From contig JBIKWM010000061.1 in assembly GCA_044356305.1 (NCBI GenBank), forward strand, positions 1 to 9,847: DNA of 9,847 bases, given 5' to 3'. Origin of the DNA: JBIKWM01 sp044356305. Lineage in GTDB: Bacteria > Bacteroidota > Bacteroidia > UBA10329. A program made the position numbers and the translations under genes. Below are positions 1-7,172 of this stretch, one piece after another. Numbering within the stretch: position 1 is the first letter of the stretch; every line of letters starts with the position of its first letter. Below the pieces are notes generated by a model. It saw nothing but the letters and a program-made list of their open reading frames with translations. It was not told the origin of the DNA and did not search any database.

Positions 1-706
1 GAAATACATTGTATGGCGAGAAATCGTACTCGCGGAACGAGCTTATGGTCAGCCCGTTGGTAAGCAATGCTTTGAAAACATCTGAGAGCGGATGATTCCA
101 GCCAACGCTCTGCGACTGAATGGCTGAATCGCGATCGGCATAGGTGCCTGTATGTGTCTCGATGATGGGGCCGGTGTTGAAATAGCCGTATGCCACTGTG
201 GCAAAGGCATCGTCATACATCCACACCACAGGATGAAACTCAACGAACACCAACTGCCCATCAGGTTTAAGGTAGTGCGCAATGATTTTGGCCCAACGGG
301 TAAGATCGGGCAACCAACCTATGGTGCCATAGCTTGTGTAGACCATATCGAACTGGCCTTCAAGGTGCGCTGGCAGATCATACAGATCGCAGCAGATGAA
401 GGTGGCTTCGAGCTTTGTGGTCTTGGCAAGTTCGCGGGCACGGTCAATGGCACGGTCGCTCAGGTCGACCCCCGTTACAATGGCCCCACGTCTGGCCAAT
501 GAGAGCGTGTCCTGCCCAAAATGACATTGCAAATGCAGGATGCGCTTGCCTCTAATATCACCCAATAGCGTTTTTTCAATCTCCTTGAGCGAATCGGCAC
601 CTTCAATAAAGGCCTTGTTGTCATAAAAATCGCTCTCCCAGTGCACATCGGTACGTCTGTTCCAGTCTGTCCTGTTCAGGTTGATATAATCGGGTTGTTC
701 ATTCAT
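1..706 (-). CDS. Class I SAM-dependent methyltransferase, C-terminus cut by window edge
   Basis: The frame opens with ATG at 706 and stays open to the window edge, giving 235 residues without a stop, so the C-terminus is missing. The N-terminus begins MNEQPDYINLNRTDWNRR. SAM-binding motif I is at about residues 56-64 (ILHLQCHFG), the acidic residue ending strand beta-2 is D81 (GVDLS), and D107 lies in the motif II region (CCDLYDLP). A late Rossmann strand is at about 152-158 (LVFVEFH). These are hallmarks of a small-molecule type methyltransferase (Methyltransf_11/25-like). Complete relatives are roughly 260-270 residues from memory, so perhaps 30 residues are lost. The substrate cannot be read from sequence. 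It lies 120 bp downstream of the hppA stop behind a terminator, so it probably has its own promoter. The nearest candidate is a poor TGCTTTTG box at about 763-770. The methyltransferase class is sure; the specific role is unknown. Confidence 0.88.
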   Translation of the reverse strand, partial: MNEQPDYINLNRTDWNRRTDVHWESDFYDNKAFIEGADSLKEIEKTLLGDIRGKRILHLQCHFGQDTLSLARRGAIVTGVDLSDRAIDRARELAKTTKLEATFICCDLYDLPAHLEGQFDMVYTSYGTIGWLPDLTRWAKIIAHYLKPDGQLVFVEFHPVVWMYDDAFATVAYGYFNTGPIIETHTGTYADRDSAIQSQSVGWNHPLSDVFKALLTNGLTISSFREYDFSPYNVF

Positions 707-770
707 CGCTCAAAGAAAATGTGAATCATCAGGCTATCAATCGCAGTCGCCCAATCTGCTTGCAAAAGCA

Positions 771-806
771 AAAAAAAAGCCCCCCGATGCCAAAGCACCA
801 GAGGGC
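771..806 (-). terminator. Intrinsic terminator of hppA
   Basis: Read on the minus strand, GCCCTCTGGTGC (806-795) and GCATCGGGGGGC (790-779) pair over 12 positions, three of them G·U, around a TTTG loop. Eight T residues (778-771) follow immediately. It starts about 20 bp after the hppA stop codon. The U tract exists only in the minus-strand direction, so it terminates hppA rather than a plus-strand transcript. Confidence 0.9.
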
Positions 807-826
807 CTTACAATGATTGAGGTCTG

Positions 827-3211
827 TCAGTGGCCTGCCGTAGGAGTGGCCGTGGCGGTCACTTTCACGGTTTTGGTCACTTCGCGGGTTATGGTCACTT
901 TGCCATCGGCTCCGATAACGGTGTCCACTTTCTCCTCGGTCATCACTTCTTCGGCAGGCACCTCGGTAGTGATGGTCACTTCGGTATTGATGGTCTGGGT
1001 ATCGGTGGCAGGGGCACCCATTTCACTGATTGATGGTGCAATAACAAGAGCCACAACGCTCATGAGCTTGAGGAGAATGTTGAGTGAAGGGCCAGAGGTA
1101 TCCTTAAATGGATCGCCAACTGTGTCGCCTACTACAGCGGCCTTGTGCGGTTCGCTCTTCTTGTAGTAGGTCTTGCCGTTTATCTCCACACCTTCTTCAA
1201 ACATCTTCTTGGCATTGTCCCATGCACCACCGGCATTGCTCTGGAATATGGCCATGAGCACACCCGAGACTGTGACACCGGCCAGCAGACCACCGAGACA
1301 CTCGGCACCGAAGACAAATCCTACGATAACGGGCACGGTGACGGCCAAAACACCTGGAACCACCATTTCGCGGATGGCGGCCTTGGTGCTGATCTCGACA
1401 CACTTTCCGTATTCAGCCACACCATCGGCAGCTTGGAAAATCTTCTGATCGGCATCGCTCCACTCTTTCATGTCCTTGCCATCGTTTCTGCGCATGGCAT
1501 CGAGGGCGGCTTTCAGGGCAGGGATATCATTGAACTGCCTGCGTACCTCCTGGATCATGGAGTTGGCGGCACGTCCCACAGCATTCATGGCCATGGCACT
1601 GAACACGAACGGAAGCATGGCACCTACGAAGAGACCGCTGATCACATTTGCCTTGCTCACATCAATGGCGCTGAGGTGCGCAGCGGTCATGAACGCACCG
1701 AAAAGTGCAAGAGCAGTGAGAGCTGCAGATGCAATGGCGAATCCTTTACCGATGGCGGCAGTGGTGTTGCCCACGGCATCGAGCTTATCGGTGATCTGGC
1801 GGACCTCCTTAGGCAATTCGCTCATCTCGGCTATACCACCTGCATTGTCGGAGATAGGTCCGTAGGCATCGACCGCAAGCTGAATACCCAGATTGCACAA
1901 CATGCCCACAGCCGCCACGGCTATACCATAAAGACCACCGAAGTGGAATGCACCCATGATACTGGCAGCTATAATGATGATCGGAGCGGCTGTGCTCATC
2001 ATACCTACACCAAGACCTGCAATGATGTTGGTAGCGGCACCGGTGCCCGACTGGCGAACGATGCTAAGTACCGGACCCTTGCCCGTGCCAGTATAGTATT
2101 CGGTGATAAGACCAACCAACAGACCGGCAACAAGACCAATGATGGTGGCAATGAACACCCCTGTGCTTGTCATCACCCTTTCCACGCTGCCGTAAAGGGT
2201 ATCGACATACACCCAAGTCTCGGGGAGCATCCACTTGATGATGAACCAAGAAGCGATGATCATCAGGATAGATGAACCGAACTCACCGATGTTGAGTGCC
2301 TTCTGTGGGTCGCCACCTTCTTTGACACGAACGAAGAAGGTACCCACAATGCTCATGACGATACCAGCAGCGCAAAGCACCAAAGGCAGCAGCACGGCAG
2401 AGAGGCCGTTGAACTTATCAATGGCCACAAAATCGGCCGACATGAAGGCGGCACCCAGAACCATTGTACCTACGATAGAACCGATGTACGACTCGAAAAG
2501 GTCAGCGCCCATTCCGGCCACATCGCCCACGTTATCGCCCACGTTGTCGGCAATCGTGGCAGGGTTCAAAGGATGGTCCTCCGGAATGCCGGCCTCAACC
2601 TTACCCACCAGGTCAGCGCCCACGTCAGCGGCCTTGGTGTAGATGCCACCACCCACACGGGCAAACAGTGCGATGCTCGATGCACCGAAAGAGAATCCTG
2701 TGACGATGGTGATGACACGGTTAAGGTTTTCCATCGTGTCGGTTCCGAACATGTGGCTGTAGATGATGAACAAGGAGGAGAGTCCTAATACTCCAAGTCC
2801 TACTACACCCATTCCCATAACTGAACCACCTGTGAAAGCCACCTCAAGGGCCTTGCCCATGCTGGTGCGGGCGGCATTGGCGGTGCGCACGTTGGCATTG
2901 GTGGCCACTCGCATACCGATGAAACCGGCAAGAGCCGAACAGATGGCACCGAGCGCAAAGCTGACGCCAACAAGCCAGTGACTGGCTTCGCTATCGGCCG
3001 TGACAGCCAAAAGAATAGAGACACAGGCCACGAAAATCGCCAGAATGCGATATTCTGCCTTGAGGAAGGCCATGGCACCTTCGGCAATGGCCTTAGCTAT
3101 CTTCTGCATCTTGGCATCGCCCGGATCCTGTTTGGCCACCCAGGCACTCTTCCAAGCCACATAGAGCAGCGACAGCACCCCGAAAAGGGGCATGATGTAA
3201 AGGATGTTCAT
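827..3211 (-). CDS. hppA: Membrane-bound ion-translocating pyrophosphatase, K+-dependent, probably Na+ pumping
   Basis: This 794-residue, highly hydrophobic protein couples hydrolysis of pyrophosphate to ion export across the cytoplasmic membrane. Substrate-site motifs are DVGADLVGKVE (197-207), DNVGDNVGD (222-230), DAYGPISDNAGG (448-459) and GDTVGDPFKDTSGPS (695-709). After GNTT (481-484) come A485 and G488, the residues of K+-dependent enzymes; K+-independent ones have Lys and Thr there. The gate glutamate is E240, in DLFESYIG directly after the conserved Asp. This is where Na+-pumping enzymes carry it, so Na+ (or Na+ plus H+) transport is the better inference. Residues after about 735 form a hydrophilic Thr/Val/Glu-rich tail with six-residue repeats, which is not part of the usual core. 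By the known family topology the tail would lie outside the membrane. The gene has its own promoter and terminator and is therefore probably monocistronic. Confidence 0.96.
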   Translation of the reverse strand: MNILYIMPLFGVLSLLYVAWKSAWVAKQDPGDAKMQKIAKAIAEGAMAFLKAEYRILAIFVACVSILLAVTADSEASHWLVGVSFALGAICSALAGFIGMRVATNANVRTANAARTSMGKALEVAFTGGSVMGMGVVGLGVLGLSSLFIIYSHMFGTDTMENLNRVITIVTGFSFGASSIALFARVGGGIYTKAADVGADLVGKVEAGIPEDHPLNPATIADNVGDNVGDVAGMGADLFESYIGSIVGTMVLGAAFMSADFVAIDKFNGLSAVLLPLVLCAAGIVMSIVGTFFVRVKEGGDPQKALNIGEFGSSILMIIASWFIIKWMLPETWVYVDTLYGSVERVMTSTGVFIATIIGLVAGLLVGLITEYYTGTGKGPVLSIVRQSGTGAATNIIAGLGVGMMSTAAPIIIIAASIMGAFHFGGLYGIAVAAVGMLCNLGIQLAVDAYGPISDNAGGIAEMSELPKEVRQITDKLDAVGNTTAAIGKGFAIASAALTALALFGAFMTAAHLSAIDVSKANVISGLFVGAMLPFVFSAMAMNAVGRAANSMIQEVRRQFNDIPALKAALDAMRRNDGKDMKEWSDADQKIFQAADGVAEYGKCVEISTKAAIREMVVPGVLAVTVPVIVGFVFGAECLGGLLAGVTVSGVLMAIFQSNAGGAWDNAKKMFEEGVEINGKTYYKKSEPHKAAVVGDTVGDPFKDTSGPSLNILLKLMSVVALVIAPSISEMGAPATDTQTINTEVTITTEVPAEEVMTEEKVDTVIGADGKVTITREVTKTVKVTATATPTAGH

Positions 3212-3256
3212 CTTAACGGTTATTGATTTTGATTGTACCTCTTTTTAACAAGGGCG

Positions 3257-3286
3257 CAAATGTAGCAGAGGGGGCAATACGGGCAA
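3257..3286 (-). promoter_or_regulatory. Bacteroidota-type promoter of hppA
   Basis: On the minus strand a TTG (3286-3284) is followed after 19 nt by TACATTTG (3264-3257). This matches the known Bacteroidota -33/-7 pattern (TTG, 19-21 nt spacer, TAnnTTTG). The -7 box continues as GCGCCC. Transcription would begin a few bases downstream, leaving a leader of roughly 40 nt. Further upstream two ACCGAT words (3301-3306 and 3312-3317) lie 11 bp apart; their significance is unknown. Confidence 0.75.
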
Positions 3287-3344
3287 CACAGTCGTAAAAG
3301 ACCGATTCGGAACCGATAAATCTCTGTAAACCAATAATAAGAAC

Positions 3345-4190
3345 TCAGTCCTTCAAGAACTTCAACATCTTGCCCAAGGACTGCTTAAGTTCCTTTCGGG
3401 CAACGATCTTGTCGAGGAATCCGTGTTCAAGCAGGAACTCACTGGTCTGGAAACCTTCGGGCAGTTCTTTGCCAATGGTCTCTTTCACCACACGGGGGCC
3501 CGCAAAGCCGATCAGCGCTCCAGGCTCGGCAATGTTGAGGTCGCCAAGCATGGCGAACGAGGCGGTGATACCGCCAGTGGTCGGGTCAGTGAGGATGGAG
3601 ATGTAAGGCAGACCGGCTTTAGAGAGCTGATGGAGTTTGGCGCTGGTCTTAGCCATCTGCATGAGGCTGTAGGCCGCCTCCATCATGCGGGCACCGCCCG
3701 ATTTGGATATTATAACCAGTGGGAGCCTCTCAGCTATGCAACGGTCGATAGCGCGGGCCACCTTCTCGCCTACTACACTGCCCATTGACCCACCAATGAA
3801 ATTGAAATCCATGCAGGCCACAACAGTGGGCACGCCTTCAATCTGACCTACAGCGGTCCGAATGGCATCTTTGAGTCCAGTCTTGGCCTCGGTCTCCTCA
3901 ATCCGCTGTTTATAGGGCTTTGTATCGGTGAAATTCAGCGGGTCAGCGCTGTGCAGGCCATCATTGAACGTCTCGTACTGATGGTCATCGAAAAGTAGAG
4001 CGAAATACTCTTCTGACCCAATGCGCTGATGGTGCCCACATTTGGAGCACACCCACAGATTGTCTTCATTCTCCTGACTGGTGACAATGTGCTTGCAATG
4101 GGCACACTTATACCATAGCCCTTCGGGGGTCTCCTTCTTGTTTTTGGTGGAGGTGGTTATACCCTCCTTTATCCTTTTGAACCAACCCAT
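3345..4190 (-). CDS. accD: Acetyl-CoA carboxylase carboxyltransferase subunit beta
   Basis: A 281-residue protein of normal length for the family. With AccA it transfers the carboxyl group from carboxybiotin to acetyl-CoA, making malonyl-CoA for fatty-acid synthesis in the cytoplasm. The N-terminal zinc ribbon is complete: C29 and C32 (CAHC), C48 and C51 (CSKC). The crotonase-fold part shows GGSMGSVVGEK (133-143), SGGARMMEA (164-172) and TTGGITASFAMLGD (204-217), the glycine-rich loops that form the CoA pocket and oxyanion holes. It starts 45 bp downstream of the fba stop on the same strand, with no clear terminator or promoter between, so the two are probably one transcript. No convincing terminator is visible after the stop, so read-through toward hppA is possible. 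Confidence 0.97.
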   Translation of the reverse strand: MGWFKRIKEGITTSTKNKKETPEGLWYKCAHCKHIVTSQENEDNLWVCSKCGHHQRIGSEEYFALLFDDHQYETFNDGLHSADPLNFTDTKPYKQRIEETEAKTGLKDAIRTAVGQIEGVPTVVACMDFNFIGGSMGSVVGEKVARAIDRCIAERLPLVIISKSGGARMMEAAYSLMQMAKTSAKLHQLSKAGLPYISILTDPTTGGITASFAMLGDLNIAEPGALIGFAGPRVVKETIGKELPEGFQTSEFLLEHGFLDKIVARKELKQSLGKMLKFLKD

Positions 4191-4235
4191 TGAAGGAAGC
4201 TCTTGGCCTTTAGCTGTCAGCTATGAGCAAAGATA

Positions 4236-5294
4236 TCAGGCTATGGTGACTTGATCATCGAGGTAAACATCCTGAATGGCATTGAGGATCTGGATGCCTT
4301 CAGTCATCGGTTTCTGGAAAGCCTTACGGCCGCTGATGAGCCCATGGCCACCTGCGCGTTTGTTGATCACCGCGGTCTCTACAGCTTCGGCCAGGTCGGT
4401 GCTGCCGCTCGATGCACCACCACTGTTGATGAGGCCAACCTTGCCCATGTAGCAGTTGGCCACCTGATAGCGGCACAGGTCGATAGGGTGGTCGGTACAC
4501 AGATCACTGTACACCTTTTTGTGTGTCTTACCATAATTGAGCGCGGTGAAGCCACCATTGTTGGTAGGCAGCTTCTGCTTGATGATGTCGGCCTGAATGG
4601 TTACGCCCAAGTGGTTGGCCTGCCCCGTGAGGTCGGCAGCGGTATGGTAGTCGATTCCGTCCTTCTTGAAACCCTCGTTGCGCAGGTAGCACCACAGCAC
4701 CGTGGCCATGCCCAAAGAGTGGGCGTGCTCAAATGCCTCGGCTATCTCGACCAACTGGCGGGTTCCTTCATCGCTGCCGAAATAGATGGTGGCACCTACG
4801 GCCACTGCGCCCATGTTCCACGCATCTTCGACCGACCCGAAAAGAACCTGATCGAACTTGTTGGGGTAGGTCATCAACTCGTTATGGTTGATCTTGACAA
4901 TGAACGGGATGCGGTGGGCATATTTCCTTGAGCAAGAGGCCAGCACCCCGAAAGTGGAGGCCACAGCGTTGCAACCGCCCTCGATGGCCAATCTGACAAT
5001 GTTCTCGGGGTCGAAGTAGATCGGGTTGGGTGCAAAACTGGCCGCAGCAGAGTGCTCAATGCCCTGATCGACAGGAAGTATGCTGACATAGCCCGTATCG
5101 CCCAGGCGGCCGTGGCCGTAGATGGCCTGCATGTTGCGCAACACCTGGTTGCTGCGGTTAGACTGCGAGAAGATGCGCCCCACAAAATCGGGGCTGGCGG
5201 GGGTCAGACTCTCTTTGGGGATACCCGTGCTCTTGTGATTGAGCAGGAACTCGGCCTTGTTGCCGAGCAGTTCAACGGTGCGGCTATGTGACAT
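4236..5294 (-). CDS. fbaB: Class I fructose-bisphosphate aldolase (DhnA type)
   Basis: A 352-residue cytoplasmic enzyme that reversibly splits fructose-1,6-bisphosphate into dihydroxyacetone phosphate and glyceraldehyde-3-phosphate, for glycolysis and gluconeogenesis. Family signatures are SILPVDQGIEH (71-81), KINHNEL (134-140), ADIIKQK (235-241), NCYMGKVGLINSGGAS (280-295) and GRKAFQKP (322-329). The Schiff-base lysine is most likely K239 in ADIIK, by analogy with archaeal and E. coli FbaB enzymes. There is no metal-binding histidine arrangement of the class II type. The start is ATG 5294, 26 nt after a -7 promoter box. It is the first gene of a likely fba-accD unit and is divergent from the AraC-family gene. 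Assignment is firm; preferred direction in the cell is unknown. Confidence 0.94.
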   Translation of the reverse strand: MSHSRTVELLGNKAEFLLNHKSTGIPKESLTPASPDFVGRIFSQSNRSNQVLRNMQAIYGHGRLGDTGYVSILPVDQGIEHSAAASFAPNPIYFDPENIVRLAIEGGCNAVASTFGVLASCSRKYAHRIPFIVKINHNELMTYPNKFDQVLFGSVEDAWNMGAVAVGATIYFGSDEGTRQLVEIAEAFEHAHSLGMATVLWCYLRNEGFKKDGIDYHTAADLTGQANHLGVTIQADIIKQKLPTNNGGFTALNYGKTHKKVYSDLCTDHPIDLCRYQVANCYMGKVGLINSGGASSGSTDLAEAVETAVINKRAGGHGLISGRKAFQKPMTEGIQILNAIQDVYLDDQVTIA

Positions 5295-5320
5295 GCGTCC
5301 AATTGTGTTTTAAGCGGGGG

Positions 5321-5328
5321 CAAATCTA
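5321..5328 (-). promoter_or_regulatory. -7 promoter box upstream of fba-accD
   Basis: The minus strand reads TAGATTTG followed by CCCCC, a full match to the Bacteroidota -7 consensus TAnnTTTG, 26 nt before the fba start codon. No TTG is seen at the expected 19-21 nt upstream, so the -33 element is weak or absent. The sequence context closely resembles the boxes upstream of hppA and the DUF1573 gene. Confidence 0.6.
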
Positions 5329-5413
5329 ATATACATGAAGCGGGTAGCGTGGGCGCTGTTGTCGCAGTGGCATCACCGCCAGAATCAGCGCAAGTGCAGC
5401 GAATGCGATCAGG

Positions 5414-5487
5414 TTCGAATTCGAATCAAACAATGAATACAGATCCCCATGGCGGTCCGGTATATCGAATCAAGTATTTACCGAATC
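5414..5487. promoter_or_regulatory. Candidate operator region: 12-bp palindrome and TCGAATC repeats
   Basis: The 266-bp spacer between the divergent fba and AraC-family genes has no convincing gene. It contains a perfect palindrome TTCGAATTCGAA (5414-5425), overlapping the first of two exact TCGAATCAA copies (5421-5429 and 5465-5473, 44 bp apart). A third CGAATC lies at 5482-5487. Repeated words beside a regulator gene suggest a binding site for that regulator, but this is inference. Confidence 0.35.
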
Positions 5488-5545
5488 TTGACACAGAGAT
5501 CCGAGACACTTATCCGCAGCGCAACAAACAATTCACGCGCACTCA

Positions 5546-5553
5546 TACCTTGG
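5546..5553 (+). promoter_or_regulatory. Possible -7 box of the AraC-family gene
   Basis: TACCTTGG differs from TAnnTTTG at one position and is followed by CACCC, as at the other promoters here. It ends only 7 nt before the ATG, so transcription would begin at or next to the start codon. No -33 TTG is present at the right spacing. Weak evidence. Confidence 0.25.
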
Positions 5554-5560
5554 CACCCGC

Positions 5561-6160
5561 ATGCGTTCGACTCTTGTAATACGCCACATGGTGAGCAGCC
5601 GCGACATACATCTTGTACGCGCACTCATTGCTCAGGCGGGCCTGCAAGAGGCTGAGATGACGAGCATGGGCAAGGCCGTGGTGGAGCATCAGGACCCGAA
5701 GGATCTGGAACGACTGCGCAAATTGCTGGAGGAGACCGGGTTGGGTGTGGCCATGGACCCGGCTGATCAAATTGTGGAGCGGATAAAAGTGGCCGCCATC
5801 GAGTTATTCTATCATGGCAACAACGCCAATTCGCTGATACGCAACAGCGACCACCTGAGCGAGCGTACCGGGGTACCCTATCATCAGTTGAGCCGCACAT
5901 TCTCAGACCGGACCGGCACCACCTTAGAGCGCTACATCATATTGCTCAAGGTAGAACGTGTAAAGGAACTGATGACCTACGGAGACCTGACTCTGAGCGA
6001 GATATCATACCAGATGGGCTACAGCAGCGTGCAGTATCTGAGCAACCAGTTCAAACAGGTGACCGGGGTAACGCCATCAGAATTCAAAGAGGGTAAGGGC
6101 GGGCAGCGCATTGCGTTGGATGAATTGCTGACCCGGGCTGACAACAGACCTCTGACCTGA
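5561..6160 (+). CDS. AraC-family transcriptional regulator with degenerate small N-terminal domain
   Basis: This 199-residue protein ends in a double helix-turn-helix DNA-binding domain at about residues 95-176. The first helix-turn-helix includes HLSERTGVPYHQLSRTF; the second includes LTLSEISYQMGYSSVQYLSNQFK, ending in the family signature GVTPSEFK (169-176). The first 65 residues (VIRHMVSSRDIHLVRALIAQAGL and onward) resemble the ferredoxin-like, heavy-metal-associated-like domain fused to many short Bacteroidota AraC proteins. Those, as I recall them, have Cys-x-x-Cys after the Met-Val; here the positions are S12 and D15, so thiol metal binding is unlikely. The ATG at 5561 is preferred over that at 5588 because the first beta-strand (TLVIRHMV) would otherwise be lost. 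The gene is divergent from fba and 194 bp before the DUF1573 unit. Target genes are unknown; autoregulation or control of the neighbours is possible. Confidence 0.88.
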   Translation: MRSTLVIRHMVSSRDIHLVRALIAQAGLQEAEMTSMGKAVVEHQDPKDLERLRKLLEETGLGVAMDPADQIVERIKVAAIELFYHGNNANSLIRNSDHLSERTGVPYHQLSRTFSDRTGTTLERYIILLKVERVKELMTYGDLTLSEISYQMGYSSVQYLSNQFKQVTGVTPSEFKEGKGGQRIALDELLTRADNRPLT

Positions 6161-6317
6161 ATGCAGCGAATGGGTCGAACTGCCATCGTTTCGCACATCA
6201 GGGAAGAAAAGAGCCCGCTCTATGCCCACCAGAACTGAAGACACTGGACAAGGATTCTGGGGTTCAGCTGAGCGTTGACATATCTGACGCACTGCCCAAC
6301 TGCTGAGAGCGCGGGCG

Positions 6318-6325
6318 TACATTTG
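6318..6325 (+). promoter_or_regulatory. -7 promoter box of the DUF1573-yajC-ybbR-coaE unit
   Basis: TACATTTG followed by CACCCC matches the Bacteroidota -7 element and is almost the same as the box upstream of hppA. It lies 29 nt before the ATG at 6355. No TTG is found 19-21 nt upstream. The rest of the 194-bp spacer (6161-6354) holds no clear gene or strong terminator. Confidence 0.6.
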
Positions 6326-6354
6326 CACCCCGAAAAATCCAAGTGTCGATAAAC

Positions 6355-6834
6355 ATGAGAAAAAACGTACTGGCTGCCATGATTATAGCGGCCGCGTGGA
6401 CAGGAGTAGGTTGCGGTGGGAATAAGAGTGCCGACACCCCGGCCGAAGGCACCGTGAACACCGAAGCAGTGAATAACCCTGCCACGGCCGAAGGTGGTGA
6501 GGCCACTGGCGATGTGGCCAAATTTGAGTTTGAGAAGGATGTGCACGATTTCGGTGAGATAATGCAGGGCGAGAAGGTGGCCTACAGCTTCAAGTTCAAG
6601 AACAGCGGCAATGCCGACCTGCTCATCACCTCGGCCCGCGGCAGCTGCGGATGCACGGTACCCGAATATCCGAAAGAGCCTATTGCCCCAGGTGCAGAGG
6701 CCAAGATTGACGTGATCTTTGACAGTGCCGGTAAGGAAGGTCAGCAGAACAAGAAGGTGACCATAGTGGCCAACACGGTGCCGAGCACCACAGTGATAAG
6801 CATAAACGGTAACGTAATAGCTCCTAAGAAATGA
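6355..6834 (+). CDS. DUF1573 domain lipoprotein
   Basis: A 159-residue protein. It begins MRKN followed by a hydrophobic stretch and a probable lipobox GVGC with the lipidated cysteine at C20. The -3 residue is Gly, so the lipobox is not ideal. A flexible polar linker (21-55) precedes a DUF1573 domain, an immunoglobulin-like fold, at about 56-156. It contains the conserved HDFGEI (64-69), SCGCT (97-101) and PIAPGAEAKIDVIFDS (109-124). The ATG at 6355 is chosen over the in-frame GTG at 6343 because it gives a normal signal peptide and fits the promoter spacing. DUF1573 proteins are widespread in Bacteroidota with no settled function; extracytoplasmic localisation is inferred from the signal. 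Its stop overlaps the yajC start by 4 nt (ATGA), so translation is coupled. Confidence 0.88.
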   Translation: MRKNVLAAMIIAAAWTGVGCGGNKSADTPAEGTVNTEAVNNPATAEGGEATGDVAKFEFEKDVHDFGEIMQGEKVAYSFKFKNSGNADLLITSARGSCGCTVPEYPKEPIAPGAEAKIDVIFDSAGKEGQQNKKVTIVANTVPSTTVISINGNVIAPKK

Positions 6835-7151
6835 TGTTGAGCATATTGTTGCAGGCCGCTGCGGCCGGTGGAGGCGGCATCACCCAGACCCTGATCATGA
6901 TGGGTCTGATCATGGTGGTGTTCTACTTCTTCATGATCCGCCCGCAGATGACAAAGGCCAAAGAGGAGAAGACTTTCCGCGAGGGGATACAGAAAGGGGA
7001 TAAGGTGATAACCGTGGGCGGGATTCACGGCAAGGTGCTGGAGGTGCGCGACACCAATGTGGTGATGGAAGTGGAAGGCGGCACCAAGTTGAAGGTGGAG
7101 AAGAGCGGCATATCGCGAGAGCACAGCGTGGCTGTAAAAGGCCAGGACTGA
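6831..7151 (+). CDS. yajC: YajC, preprotein translocase accessory subunit
   Basis: A 106-residue membrane protein of normal family length. A glycine-rich N-terminus (residues 10-16) leads into one membrane segment at about 18-36 ending in the family signature FYFFMIRPQ (31-39). A small cytoplasmic domain follows with GDKVITVGGIHGKV (56-69). YajC associates with SecDF at the Sec translocon and helps protein export. The start could be 6831 or the next codon at 6834; 6831 is given because it forms an ATGA overlap with the preceding stop. It is the second gene of a tight four-gene unit. Confidence 0.95.
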   Translation: MMLSILLQAAAAGGGGITQTLIMMGLIMVVFYFFMIRPQMTKAKEEKTFREGIQKGDKVITVGGIHGKVLEVRDTNVVMEVEGGTKLKVEKSGISREHSVAVKGQD

Positions 7152-7172
7152 GACCCACCCTGATTTTCCCGC

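Noticed and set aside
1145..2275. 376-residue plus-strand open frame opposite hppA
   Set aside because: It is antisense to an unmistakable pyrophosphatase, rich in His, Thr and Gly with no domain, and arises from the codon bias of hppA.
3301..3317. Two ACCGAT words 11 bp apart upstream of the hppA promoter
   Set aside because: Only two short copies; too little to claim an activator site.
4211..4223. TAGCT-GTC-AGCTA inverted repeat between accD and fba
   Set aside because: A 5-bp stem without a T run is too weak for a terminator, and the genes are probably co-transcribed.
4251..4931. 226-residue plus-strand frame opposite fba
   Set aside because: Shadow of the aldolase coding sequence; no family features.
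5405..5430. AGGTTCGAATTCGAATC resembling a tRNA T-arm
   Set aside because: The flanks do not pair as a 5-bp T stem, and no acceptor, D or anticodon arm can be drawn around it.
5326..5433. Minus-strand mini-frame with a hydrophobic stretch (NLIAFAALALILAVMPL) upstream of fba
   Set aside because: It looks like a small membrane peptide but has only a TTG start, and it ends inside the fba -7 promoter box.
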